This document shows positions 22,714 to 31,476 of a stretch of 64,000 bases of DNA, piece after piece; the first letter of the stretch is position 1; each line of letters begins with the position of its first letter. Made by a program: the position numbers and the translations under genes. The stretch spans positions 216,734 through 280,733 of the forward strand of contig MAEX01000005.1 of assembly GCA_002013415.1 (NCBI GenBank), in the 5' to 3' direction. The notes beneath the pieces were generated by a model. The model saw only the letters and a list, made by a program, of their open reading frames with translations. It was not told the origin of the DNA and searched no databases. This DNA comes from Mycobacterium sp. D16Q14 (GTDB taxonomy: Bacteria > Actinomycetota > Actinomycetes > Mycobacteriales > Mycobacteriaceae).

Positions 22714-22727
22714 GACACCTCGGTGTC
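22714..22727. promoter_or_regulatory. Perfect palindrome before the MFS gene
   Basis: GACACCTCGGTGTC is a perfect 14-base palindrome in the 88-base gap between pks and the MFS gene, flanked by GTTAGC at 22701-22706 and again at 22729-22734. It could be an operator for the transporter. As RNA it would give a five-pair stem with a CTCG loop and no U-tract, so it is a poor intrinsic terminator. Confidence 0.3.
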
Positions 22728-22768
22728 AGTTAGCCGATAACGAGGGGAGCGGGTGCGGTCTGAGACGA

Positions 22769-24067
22769 TTGTTTGCGGACGTCACCCCGCTTCGGAACGC
22801 TGATTTCCGGCGCTTGTGGCTGGCCGGTGTTGTCACTGTCATCGGTGCCGGGCTGACGCTGTTCGCGGTCCCAGTACAGATCTACGCGCTCACCCACAGC
22901 TCGGCGTATGTCGGGCTGACGGGCGTTTTCGGTCTGGTGCCGTTGGTGGTGTTCGGTCTGTGGGGCGGTGCGCTGGCCGACCGTATGGACCGACGGACCC
23001 TGCTGATCATCACCGCGACCGGGTTGGGCGTCTCCTCGGTACTGCTGTGGCTGCAGGCCGCGTTGTCGGTCAACAGCGTGTGGGTGGTGCTGTGCCTGCT
23101 CTCGGTGCAGCAGGCCTTCTTCGCGGTGAACTCTCCGACGCGCGCCGCAGCGATTCCCCGGATGCTTCCGCTGGATCAGCTGCCTGCCGCCAACGCGCTG
23201 AACATGACCGTCCAACAGCTCGGGTTTATCGCCGGACCGCTGCTGGCGGGGGTGCTGCTGAAGTGGGTGGATCTATCCACGCTGTATCTGATTGACGCGA
23301 TCGCGTGCGTTGCGCCCATCTGGGCGACTATCCGGCTGCACAAGATGCCGCCGAGCGGCGTGTCAAAAGACCTGCGAGCCAATACCTCCGGTCTTCGTGA
23401 CGTACTCGAGGGTTTCCGCTATCTGGCGGGACACAAGATCGTGCTGATGTCCTTCGTGGTAGACCTCATCGCCATGATCTTCGGGATGCCGCGAATCATG
23501 TTCCCGCAGATTGCCCACGAGGGATTCGGTGATCCCGCCGATGGCGGCACCGTGATCGCGCTGCTGTCGGCGGCAATATCGGTGGGCGCAGTGATCGGCG
23601 GAGTGTCCTCCGGCTGGTTCCAGCGGATCGATCGTCAGGGTTTCGCGGTGGTGGTCAGCATCGTGGTGTGGGGCCTGGCGATGGTGGGCTTTGGGCTCAC
23701 CGCGCATGCTCCGCTGCTCTGGTTGGCTCTGCTGTTCCTGGTGATCGGCGGCATCGCGGACATGGTGTCGGCGGCCTTCCGGTCGACGATTCTGCAATCG
23801 GTGGCGACTGACGATGTACGGGGCCGGTTGCAAGGTGTGTTCACGGTGGTGGTCGCCGGGGGACCGCGGGTCGCCGACGTGACGCACGGCGCGGCCGCTG
23901 CCGTGGTGGGTACGACGGCAGCCGCTGCCGGTGGTGGCGCCCTCGTGGTGGTCGGGGTGATCATTGCCGCGCTGCTCGTGCCGATGTTCGTGCGGTTCCG
24001 GACGTCGGACGAGATCACCGAGGACGATGCGAGCCAGGCCAACCCGGACCAGATACAGCCCCAGTAG
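22769..24067 (+). CDS. MFS exporter (enterobactin-exporter-like)
   Basis: A 432-residue major facilitator with about 12 membrane helices. The start region FADVTPLRNADFRRLWLAG and the loop-2 motif GGALADRMDRRTL are typical of the EntS-like MFS subfamily common in mycobacteria. The start is uncertain: TTG at 22769 is the first accepted start, but CTG at 22760 would restore the usual LRRLF opening and is better spaced from the GAGGGGAG ribosome site at 22742-22749. It follows pks by 88 bases in the same direction, so it may be co-regulated with it; substrate unknown. The C-terminus is acidic and polar. Confidence 0.85.
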   Translation: MFADVTPLRNADFRRLWLAGVVTVIGAGLTLFAVPVQIYALTHSSAYVGLTGVFGLVPLVVFGLWGGALADRMDRRTLLIITATGLGVSSVLLWLQAALSVNSVWVVLCLLSVQQAFFAVNSPTRAAAIPRMLPLDQLPAANALNMTVQQLGFIAGPLLAGVLLKWVDLSTLYLIDAIACVAPIWATIRLHKMPPSGVSKDLRANTSGLRDVLEGFRYLAGHKIVLMSFVVDLIAMIFGMPRIMFPQIAHEGFGDPADGGTVIALLSAAISVGAVIGGVSSGWFQRIDRQGFAVVVSIVVWGLAMVGFGLTAHAPLLWLALLFLVIGGIADMVSAAFRSTILQSVATDDVRGRLQGVFTVVVAGGPRVADVTHGAAAAVVGTTAAAAGGGALVVVGVIIAALLVPMFVRFRTSDEITEDDASQANPDQIQPQ

Positions 24068-24077
24068 GTTTCACCCT

Positions 24078-24917
24078 ATGGATGCTCTGTCGTCCGAGGT
24101 TCTTCGGCGGCTTCCGCGGGATAAGCAGCTTGCTCTCGGTCGCGGGCTGCGCGATGGCATGCCACGGCGACGGCTCGGGGAACTCTCCGCCGAGCCGGGG
24201 CGAGATCCGATAGCGTTACTTGCCGCACAGAACAAGGCCAGGATTCCGTCCTTGGTTCCGGTGCGCAGGGAGCGAATGTCGGAGTCGCCGTAAGCGTTTT
24301 ACCGAGGCGCGGCCGCGGTGATGGCGTCCGATCTTGCCGGCACGGCCTCGACCGGGGTACTGATTCAGACCTGCGGTGATGCGCACCTGTCCAATTTCGG
24401 GCTGCGCCTCGCGTGACCTGCCGCTGTCGTTCGACGTCAACGACTTCGACGAAACCGCGATCGGTCCCTGGGGCGGGATGTCAAGCGCCTGGTCACGAGC
24501 GTGGCGATCCTCGGTGACGAATTCGGGATGTCGGGCGATGCCGTGCGCCAGACGGTCATCAAGACCGCCGCCGCGTACTGCACCCGGATGAACGAATTGG
24601 CGCAGATGTCCGCCCTGGATCGGTTCTATCTCAAGACGACCGCGCTGGAGGTGCTGGATCTGGTCTCCCGGCTGTCCAAGAGCGCGTCCAAGTTGGCGAT
24701 CGACACGGTCGCCAAGGCGTCCCGCAACACGTCGCTCCGTGCACTCAGGAAGCTGACCGCGACCACCGTCGATGGCCACGACCGGATCGTCGAGTAGCAG
24801 GACATCGCGGTCCGTGTCCCGGAGGTGGGCTTATCCGAGGCCTACACGCAGCTCAACTGTGCTGACCACCAGCGGCTGCTCGCGGCGTCGGCGGCGCAAT
24901 GGCTGCCGAACTCCTGA
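24078..24917 (+). pseudogene. Decayed DUF2252 gene
   Basis: A broken reading frame that can be followed across two frames. Frame 3 runs from ATG at 24078 to an in-frame TAA at 24291 placed inside the usual SP-F-x-F-YRGAA motif, then on through AFYRGAAAVMASDLAG and TCGDAHLSNFG to TGA at 24414. LSFDVNDFDETAIGPW is then read in frame 1, and DVKRLVTSVAILGDEFG again in frame 3 up to TAG at 24795, with a remnant to TGA at 24917. CGDAH-NFG, FDxNDFDE and GPW-DVKRL are hallmarks of DUF2252 proteins, which normally have about 430-450 residues. The C-terminal half is missing. At least two stops and two frameshifts make a functional product very unlikely. Confidence 0.85.
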
Positions 24918-24979
24918 TGTCCTAATTTGTGGGACACCTGACCTGGACGCCATTGTCCAGGTGGCGAAGACTGAGAAGC

Positions 24980-25957
24980 GTGACGCGTTCGGTGGTGATC
25001 CTGGGATTCCCGGGGGTTCAGGCCCTCGACCTAGTAGGGCCCTATGAGGTGTTCGCGACCGCGTCGCAGTACTTGACCGGTACACCGGGCTACGACGTGT
25101 CGCTGGTGTCGAGCGGTGGCGCCCCGGTGTCCACGGGTTCGGGGATGGAGCTGTTTACCCATCCATTGCCCGACTCCGGTGCGGGATGTGACACGTTGCT
25201 CCTGCCCGGCGGCATCGGTGTTCCCGCGGTCCAGGGGGACGCCGCCCTCATGGAATGGATCCGCGCCTCGGCCCGCTCTGCACGACGGGTGGTGAGTGTC
25301 TGTAACGGTGCGTTCCTGGCGGCCTCGGCCGGCCTGCTCGACGGCTGCCGAGCCACCACGCACTGGGCGATGGCCGAAACGCTTGCAGATGAATTCCCAA
25401 GCATCACAGTGGATCCCGACCCGATTTTCCTACGCAGTTCGGACAAGACGTGGACGGCGGCCGGCGTGACCGCGGGTATAGATCTGGCGCTGGCCCTCGT
25501 TGAGGACGATCACGGCGCAGAGGTGGCGCAGACCGTCGCGCGCTGGCTTGTTCTCTACCTGCGCCGCCCGGGCGGGCAGTCCCAATTCGCGGCCCCGGTG
25601 TGGATGCCGCGGGCCAAGCGAATGCCGATCCGGGACGTGCAGGAGGCCATCGAGGCGCAGCCCGGAGGGTCGCACCGGGTGCCCGAGCTGGCCCGTCTGG
25701 CCGCGATGAGCCCGCGGCATTTCACGCGTGTGTTCACCGCGGAGGTTGGCGAGGCACCGTCGGCCTATGTCGAGCGCATCCGCTCCGAGGCCGCTCGCCG
25801 CCAGCTCGAAGAGACCGACGACACCATGGTGGTGATCGCGAACCGCTGTGGATTTGGATCTGCGGAATCCTTGCGCCGCAACTTCGTTCGCCGCATGGGT
25901 GTATCGCCCGATCAGTACCGCAAGACCTTCCACCGCACCGAAAGGATTCCCCTATGA
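24980..25957 (+). CDS. GlxA-type transcriptional regulator (DJ-1/PfpI plus AraC helix-turn-helix)
   Basis: A 325-residue regulator. Residues 1-190 form a DJ-1/PfpI domain beginning VVILGFPGVQALDLVGPYEV with the nucleophile-elbow segment VVSVCNGAFLAASAGLLDG, and residues 210-325 form an AraC-type DNA-binding domain (MSPRHFTRVFTAEVGEAPSAYV, then CGFGSAESLRRNFVRRMGVSPDQYRK). GTG at 24980 gives the usual N-terminus; an upstream GTG at 24929 adds an atypical basic stretch. The stop overlaps the start of the next DJ-1 gene by four bases (ATGA), so the regulator and an enzyme-like paralogue form one transcription unit. Family members such as GlxA, FtrA and ArgR-type regulators control amino-acid or nitrile catabolism. 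Confidence 0.9.
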   Translation: MTRSVVILGFPGVQALDLVGPYEVFATASQYLTGTPGYDVSLVSSGGAPVSTGSGMELFTHPLPDSGAGCDTLLLPGGIGVPAVQGDAALMEWIRASARSARRVVSVCNGAFLAASAGLLDGCRATTHWAMAETLADEFPSITVDPDPIFLRSSDKTWTAAGVTAGIDLALALVEDDHGAEVAQTVARWLVLYLRRPGGQSQFAAPVWMPRAKRMPIRDVQEAIEAQPGGSHRVPELARLAAMSPRHFTRVFTAEVGEAPSAYVERIRSEAARRQLEETDDTMVVIANRCGFGSAESLRRNFVRRMGVSPDQYRKTFHRTERIPL

Positions 25958-26733
25958 CTTCCGCTCCGACGCAGATCGCGATCGTGCTGTACCCGGATTT
26001 CACGGCACTGGATTTCATTGGCCCGTACGAGGTCCTGCGCTTCATGCCCGATACCGAGGTCCGGTTTGTGTGGCATCAGCCCGGGCCCGTCACCGCTGAT
26101 TCCGGAGTGCTGGTCATCGGCGCCACGCACTCGTTCGACGAGACCCCCGCACCGGACGTCGTGCTGGTACCCGGAGGGCCGGGAACGACCATGGCCGCGC
26201 GCGACGAACCGCTCCTGGAGTGGTTGCGCCGGGTGCACTCGACGGCCACCTGGACCACCTCGGTGTGCAGTGGTTCGGTGGTGTTGGCGGCGGCTGGTCT
26301 GCTCGAGGGCCACCGGGCCACCTCGCATTGGTCGACCCTGCCGCTGCTGAAGCCGTTCGGGGTGACCCCGGTTGGCGACGAGCGCATCGTGCGCAGCGGT
26401 CGCGGGGGTGTGGTTACCGCGGCGGGTGTGTCGGCGGGTATCGATCTGGGGCTGTGGCTGGCGGGCCAGATCGCCGGAGAGGAACGGGCCAAGGCGATCC
26501 AGCTGAGCATCGAGTACGACCCGCAGCCGCCCTTCGACTCCGGGCACATGTCCAAGGCCAGCGCCGCCACCAAGGCCACCGCGACCGCAGGGCTGGCCAA
26601 GGACACGTTCCGGCCGGCAATCATCGCCGCGGGGGCGATGTTGTTGTGGGATGGCGCGCTCGCGACGGTGCGCAGGAGAGGGGACCGACGCGGGTCGCTC
26701 CGCAGCCGTGTCGACCCCCGACCTCGACCCTGA
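25954..26733 (+). CDS. DJ-1/PfpI protein resembling isonitrile hydratase
   Basis: A 259-residue DJ-1/PfpI-fold protein without a DNA-binding domain. The IVLYPDFTALDFIGPYEVL start, the VLVPGGPG loop and the nucleophile elbow TTSVCSGSVVLAAAGLLEG followed by HRATSHW resemble cyclohexyl-isocyanide hydratases, in which the cysteine hydrates isonitriles to N-formamides. The C-terminal 70 residues contain a basic, low-complexity tail with no counterpart in the enzyme core. Translation is coupled to the GlxA-type regulator through the ATGA overlap, which suggests that the regulator senses a related substrate. Enzyme activity is inferred only from motif similarity. Confidence 0.8.
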   Translation: MTSAPTQIAIVLYPDFTALDFIGPYEVLRFMPDTEVRFVWHQPGPVTADSGVLVIGATHSFDETPAPDVVLVPGGPGTTMAARDEPLLEWLRRVHSTATWTTSVCSGSVVLAAAGLLEGHRATSHWSTLPLLKPFGVTPVGDERIVRSGRGGVVTAAGVSAGIDLGLWLAGQIAGEERAKAIQLSIEYDPQPPFDSGHMSKASAATKATATAGLAKDTFRPAIIAAGAMLLWDGALATVRRRGDRRGSLRSRVDPRPRP

Positions 26734-26811
26734 CCAGGCGCCCTGAAGGCGGAGCGACTACCTTCTCTATGAACGTTCTCATGGAGCCGCTGAACCTCAG
26801 AAGGGATGCCT

Positions 26812-28089
26812 GTGGCCGACAACAATGATTTCGCTACTCTCCAGTACCCCGGAGGCGAAACCAAGCTGGATATCGTCCGCGCGACCGAAGGCTCTGATGG
26901 CTTCGCGCTGGGCAAATTGCTGGCTGATACCGGCTACACCACCTTTGATGCGGGGTTCGTCAACACCGCATCGACGAAGAGCGCCATCACCTACATCGAC
27001 GGCGACGCGGGCATCCTGCGCTACCGCGGTTACCCGATTGACCAGCTGGCGGACAAGTCCACCTTCATTGAGGTGAGCTACCTGCTCATCTACGGCGAGC
27101 TGCCCACCCCGCAGCAGCTGGAAGACTTCACCACCAAGATCCAGCGTCACACCCTGCTGCACGAGGACCTCAAGCGGTTCTTTGACGGCTTCCCGCGCAA
27201 CGCGCACCCGATGCCGGTGCTGTCGAGCGCCGCGAACGCGCTCAGCGCCTACTACCAGGACTCGCTGGACCCGCATGATGACGCGCAGGTCGAGCTGTCG
27301 ACGATCCGGTTGCTCGCGAAGCTGCCGACGATCGCGGCCTACGCCTACAAGAAGTCGGTCGGACAGCCGTTCCTGTACCCGGACAACACGCTCACCCTTG
27401 TCGAGAACTTCCTGCGGATGACCTTCGGTCTCCCCGCGGAACCGTACGAGGTGGACCCGGAGATCGTCCGGGCTCTCGACATGCTGCTGATCCTGCACGC
27501 CGACCATGAGCAGAACTGCTCGACCTCGACGGTGCGGCTGGTCGGCTCTTCGGATGCCAACCTGTTCACCTCTGTCTCCGGTGGTATCAACGCGCTGTGG
27601 GGCCCGCTGCACGGTGGCGCCAACCAGGCGGTGCTGGAGATGCTGGAGCGCATTCGGTCCGAGGGCGGCGACACTCACGACTTCGTTCGACGGGTCAAGA
27701 ACCGCGAAGACGGCGTCAAGCTCATGGGCTTCGGGCACCGCGTCTACAAGAACTACGACCCGCGTGCACGCATCTGTAAGGAGCAGGCCGACAAGATTCT
27801 CGGCAAGCTCGGCGGCGACGACCAGCTTCTCGAGATCGCCAAGGCCCTCGAGGAAGCGGCGCTCACCGACGACTACTTCATCGAGCGCAAGCTGTACCCG
27901 AACGTCGATTTCTACACCGGTTTGATCTACCGGGCGATCGGGTTCCCGACCCGCATGTTCACCGTGCTGTTCGCGCTGGGTCGTCTGCCCGGCTGGATCG
28001 CGCACTGGCGTGAGATGCATTCGGAGCCAGGTAAGATCGGCCGTCCGCGCCAGATCTACACCGGCTATGGAGAGCGTCAGTACCCGTAG
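26812..28089 (+). CDS. gltA2: Citrate synthase I
   Basis: A 425-residue hexameric-type citrate synthase, the first committed TCA enzyme. Active-site segments are intact: SGGINALWGPLHGGANQAV (first His), LMGFGHRVYKNYDPRAR (second His) and NVDFYTGLIYRAIGFP (Asp). The start is set at GTG 26812 rather than ATG 26806, because AGAAGGG lies five bases before the GTG and the resulting MADNNDFATLQYPGG start aligns with the M. tuberculosis GltA2 N-terminus. A TACCTT -10-like element is at 26759-26764. Gene order around it (citA upstream on the other strand, Rv0897c-like gene downstream) follows other mycobacteria. Confidence 0.95.
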   Translation: MADNNDFATLQYPGGETKLDIVRATEGSDGFALGKLLADTGYTTFDAGFVNTASTKSAITYIDGDAGILRYRGYPIDQLADKSTFIEVSYLLIYGELPTPQQLEDFTTKIQRHTLLHEDLKRFFDGFPRNAHPMPVLSSAANALSAYYQDSLDPHDDAQVELSTIRLLAKLPTIAAYAYKKSVGQPFLYPDNTLTLVENFLRMTFGLPAEPYEVDPEIVRALDMLLILHADHEQNCSTSTVRLVGSSDANLFTSVSGGINALWGPLHGGANQAVLEMLERIRSEGGDTHDFVRRVKNREDGVKLMGFGHRVYKNYDPRARICKEQADKILGKLGGDDQLLEIAKALEEAALTDDYFIERKLYPNVDFYTGLIYRAIGFPTRMFTVLFALGRLPGWIAHWREMHSEPGKIGRPRQIYTGYGERQYP

Positions 28090-28163
28090 CGTTCGCTCGT
28101 GAGATGACAAAGCTCACATAAATCTGTTTGCACCGCTAACAGTTGTAGTTTCACAATAGTCAT

Positions 28164-29576
28164 GTGGAACCTGCTGTGGAGGCATTGAGCGAGCGCCGCA
28201 AGATCGTCATCCTGGGATCTTGCTGCTTGAGTCTGCTCATCGTGTCGATGGACTCCACCATCGTGAACGTCGCGCTGCCGACCATCCGTGCCGATTTCGG
28301 TGCCAGCACCTCACAGCTGCAATGGGTCATCGACATCTACACCCTGGGGCTGGCCTCGCTGCTCATGCTCTCCGGAGCCGCGGGGGACCGGCTGGGGCGC
28401 CGGAAGGTCTTCCACATCGGGCTGTCGATCTTCACGGTGGGCTCACTGCTGTGCAGCGTGGCGCCCACCGTCGGATTGCTGATCGCCGCGCGTCTGCTGC
28501 AGGCGGTGGGTGGCTCGATGCTCAACCCGGTTGCGCTGTCCATCATTTCGCAGGTGTTTACCGGCCGCGTGGAACGCGCCAGGGCGCTGGGATTCTGGGG
28601 CGCGGTGGTGGGGATATCGATGGCGCTGGGCCCGATAGTCGGCGGGTTTCTGATCGAATGGGTGGGCTGGCGAGCCGTCTTCTGGATCAACCTGCCTGTG
28701 TGTGCGCTGGCATTCGTGCTGACGGCGATCTTTGTGCCGGAGAGCAAGTCGGCGACCATGCGCGATATCGACCCGGTGGGGCAGGTGCTCGCGGTGCTCT
28801 TCCTGTTCGGCATCGTGTTCACCCTCATCGAAGGGCCGTCGCTGGGATGGGCCACACCACAGCTCATCGCGGTTCTGATCACCGCGCTGGTGGCGTTCGT
28901 GGTATTCCTCAGGTACGAGTCCCGGCGGCGTCACCCCTTCATTGACTTGCGCTTCTTTCGTAGCGTCCCGTTCGCTTCGGCCACTCTCACCGCGATATGT
29001 GCGTGTGTGGCCTGGAGCGCGTTCCTGTTCACGATGTCGCTGTACCTGCAGGGGGAGCGACACTTCTCGGCGATGCACACCGGGTTGGTCTATATTCCGA
29101 TTGCCATTGGGGCGCTGGTGTTCTCGCCGATCTCGGGCCGCATGGTGGGCCGGTTCGGAGCGCGCCCGTCACTGCTGGCGGCGGGTGCCCTGTTCTTCAC
29201 GGCCTCGCTGCTGCTTACCCAGGTTTCGACGGTGACGCCGATCTGGGAGCTCCTGGTGGTTTTCGCCATTTTCGGCGTGGGCTTCTCCATGGTGAACGCA
29301 CCGATCACCAATGCGGCGGTCAGCGGTATGCCGCTGGATCGGGCCGGCGCGGCCTCGGCGGTTACCTCCACCAGTCGTCAGGTGGGTGTGAGTATCGGTG
29401 TGGCACTGTGCGGTTCGATCGGCGCTCCTGCGCTGTGGTTCATGTGCGCGGGCCTGGGGCTGGCCATCGCTATGCTCGGTATCGTGTCGACTTCTCCGTT
29501 CGCGCTGCGCTCGGCGCAGCGACTCGCGCCGCTTATCCAGAGCGCTCCGGCACGGGAGGTTTCTCGTGCCGGATAG
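28164..29576 (+). CDS. DHA2-family MFS drug efflux pump
   Basis: A 470-residue EmrB/QacA-type proton-drug antiporter. Helix 1 ends with SMDSTIVNVALPTI (motif D1), loop 2-3 has GAAGDRLGRRKVF (motif A) and helix 5 has GPIVGGFLIEWVGWRAVFWI (motif C). About 13-14 membrane segments are predicted. Start GTG at 28164 lies just after a possible TTGCAC/CACAAT promoter in the 74-base gap behind gltA2. The downstream MarR gene overlaps its last 11 bases, an arrangement that often reflects control of the pump by the regulator. The substrate cannot be read from sequence. Confidence 0.9.
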   Translation: MEPAVEALSERRKIVILGSCCLSLLIVSMDSTIVNVALPTIRADFGASTSQLQWVIDIYTLGLASLLMLSGAAGDRLGRRKVFHIGLSIFTVGSLLCSVAPTVGLLIAARLLQAVGGSMLNPVALSIISQVFTGRVERARALGFWGAVVGISMALGPIVGGFLIEWVGWRAVFWINLPVCALAFVLTAIFVPESKSATMRDIDPVGQVLAVLFLFGIVFTLIEGPSLGWATPQLIAVLITALVAFVVFLRYESRRRHPFIDLRFFRSVPFASATLTAICACVAWSAFLFTMSLYLQGERHFSAMHTGLVYIPIAIGALVFSPISGRMVGRFGARPSLLAAGALFFTASLLLTQVSTVTPIWELLVVFAIFGVGFSMVNAPITNAAVSGMPLDRAGAASAVTSTSRQVGVSIGVALCGSIGAPALWFMCAGLGLAIAMLGIVSTSPFALRSAQRLAPLIQSAPAREVSRAG

Positions 29577-29988
29577 GCCCCTCGCGGATGAAGTGTGGCG
29601 CGCCATGGCGAGCCTGGTGCTGGACAATCGTGACGGCTGGCGACGGACGGTCGTCGAGAAGACTGGACTTCCCTTCAGTCGTGTGCGCATCCTGCGAAGG
29701 CTTGCCCGCCAGTCCATGACGGTGAAGGCAATAGCGGAGGCCACGGCCCTGGATGCGCCGGCGGCGACGGTGGCGGTGAACGATTTGGAGCAGCGTGGGT
29801 TGGTGGTGCGTCGCATTGATCCCGACAATCGCCGGTGCAAGCGGGTGTCGTTGACCGACGAAGGTCAGCAGCTGATGGCGGTCATTGCCGCGATGGATGA
29901 TCCTGCACCGGCCGGTCTGGCGGCGTTGAGTGAGGCTGAATTGAAGAGATTGCGGGCGATCCTGGAGAGGGCGGCGTCCTTCAGTTAG
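29566..29988 (+). CDS. MarR-family transcriptional regulator
   Basis: A 140-residue winged-helix protein. Helix-turn-helix residues lie around SMTVKAIAEATALDAPAATV, followed by the recognition helix and the beta-hairpin wing RRIDPDNRRCKRVSLTDEG, the classical MarR D-xR-R-x-xLTxxG motif. GTG at 29566 is chosen because GGGAGG precedes it; an in-frame start further upstream would lie deep inside the efflux gene. It overlaps the pump gene by 11 bases and overlaps the convergent oxidoreductase gene by 8 bases. It is probably a local repressor of the pump. Confidence 0.88.
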   Translation: MPDRPLADEVWRAMASLVLDNRDGWRRTVVEKTGLPFSRVRILRRLARQSMTVKAIAEATALDAPAATVAVNDLEQRGLVVRRIDPDNRRCKRVSLTDEGQQLMAVIAAMDDPAPAGLAALSEAELKRLRAILERAASFS

Positions 29989-31450
29989 CGCCCAGCACTG
30001 CCATCGCGGCATGGTATCCGCCGAGCCCCGATACCCCGCCCCCGCGGCGGGAACCCGAGCCACAGAGCAGAATCCGATCGTGATCCGTGGCGACGCCCCA
30101 GCGGCGCGCGGGTGTATCCAGCGGTTCGTCATCCTCTGCGAATGGCCACTGCAGTCCACCGTGGAAGATGTTTCCTGCCGTCATGCCGAGGGCGCGCTCC
30201 AAGTCTTCGGTGGTCTTGGTCTCGATACACGGGTTTCCCTGCGAGTCGGTGGCCAACACCTCGGTGATCGGCTCGGCCAGTACCGAGTTCAGCGATGCGA
30301 GCACGGCGGCCTGCAGTTCTTCGCGAGTTGCCCTCAGCCCATGCGCAGTGTGTAATCCGAACACCGTCAGCGTCTGCGCCCCCGATGCGCGTAGTTCCGG
30401 CGACAGAATGCTGGGATCGGCCAGCGAATGACAGTAGATCTCGCACGGCAGCGGGTCTGGGATCTCGCCCGCGCGCGCCTGCCGGTAGGCATTGTCCAGC
30501 TGCGTGTAGGTCTCGTTGATGTGGAAAGTTCCGCCGAAAGCCTGCGCCTGCGTGACTTTCTCGTCACGCAGCCGCGGCAGACGCCGCAGGAGAAGGTTGA
30601 CCTTGACCTGTGCGCCCGGCTGACCATCCGGAGGATCTTCTCCGAGCAGGCGGGCCAATACCGCGGGTGTGACGCCGCTGAGAACATGTTCGCCGATGGC
30701 GATGTGCTCGTCCTCCCCGATTCGGTAGTGCACCTCACCGTCGGGGTTGACGGCTAAAACCTCTGCTCTGGTGCGTAATTCGGCACCATGGCGGCGTGCA
30801 GCGGATTCCAGCGAGCCAGTCACTGCGCCCATGCCGCCGATGGGGACGTCCCAGGGATTCATCTGGTGATAGAGGAAGCAGATGTTCTGCTGCAGCGACG
30901 GGTCATCGGCACCGGCGAATGTTCCGATGAGCGCATCTGTCAGGAGGACCCCGCGCTGGAGGTCATCGGGTGTGGCCGCGCGGATCACCTCGCCGATGGG
31001 CGTCTCGATCAGCTCGGACCAGGCGCCGGTGCGCAATTGATGGCGGGTGGGCAGCGGCCCGAGCATCGATTCCCACACAGGCTCTGTCACCGAGGCGCAC
31101 AGCGCCCCGAACTCGGCGAAATCGTCTGGACGGGCGAGAAATCCGCTCCGGCCACCGGTTGATGGGTCCGGTGTGTACGACGCGTATTTACGTCGCGCCA
31201 GCTGTACCGATAGGCCCAGGTCGTCGATGATCTGGCGCGGGAGCAGGCTGACCAGATATGAGTACCGCGACAATCGGGCATCGACGCCGTCGAATGCCGG
31301 TGCCGAGATCGCCGCACCGCCCAGCACGTCGAGCCGCTCCAGGAGCAGTACCCGCTTGCCCGCCCGTGCCAGATACGCGGCGGCGGTCAGGGCATTGTGC
31401 CCGCCGCCGACGATCACTGTGTCAAATCGGTCAGATCCCGTGATGGCCAT
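29981..31450 (-). CDS. FAD-dependent oxidoreductase, phytoene-desaturase-like (Rv0897c-like)
   Basis: A 489-residue flavoprotein. The N-terminus has the FAD-binding Rossmann motif VIVGGGHNALTAAAYLARAG followed by KRVLLLERLDVLGGAA, and the C-terminal VCGSGSRRGGGVSGLGGYHA segment completes the FAD site, the pattern of carotenoid desaturase/isomerase-like oxidoreductases. No carotenoid genes are nearby, so the substrate is unknown. Its position after gltA2 and the strand match Rv0897c of M. tuberculosis. The last 8 bases overlap the convergent marR gene. Confidence 0.88.
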   Translation of the reverse strand: MAITGSDRFDTVIVGGGHNALTAAAYLARAGKRVLLLERLDVLGGAAISAPAFDGVDARLSRYSYLVSLLPRQIIDDLGLSVQLARRKYASYTPDPSTGGRSGFLARPDDFAEFGALCASVTEPVWESMLGPLPTRHQLRTGAWSELIETPIGEVIRAATPDDLQRGVLLTDALIGTFAGADDPSLQQNICFLYHQMNPWDVPIGGMGAVTGSLESAARRHGAELRTRAEVLAVNPDGEVHYRIGEDEHIAIGEHVLSGVTPAVLARLLGEDPPDGQPGAQVKVNLLLRRLPRLRDEKVTQAQAFGGTFHINETYTQLDNAYRQARAGEIPDPLPCEIYCHSLADPSILSPELRASGAQTLTVFGLHTAHGLRATREELQAAVLASLNSVLAEPITEVLATDSQGNPCIETKTTEDLERALGMTAGNIFHGGLQWPFAEDDEPLDTPARRWGVATDHDRILLCGSGSRRGGGVSGLGGYHAAMAVLGAN

Positions 31451-31476
31451 GGGAGGACTGTACGACCTGCCGGGGA

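Noticed and set aside
22714..22727. Intrinsic terminator of pks
   Set aside because: The palindrome has no following T-tract and would form only a five-pair stem; an operator reading is preferred.
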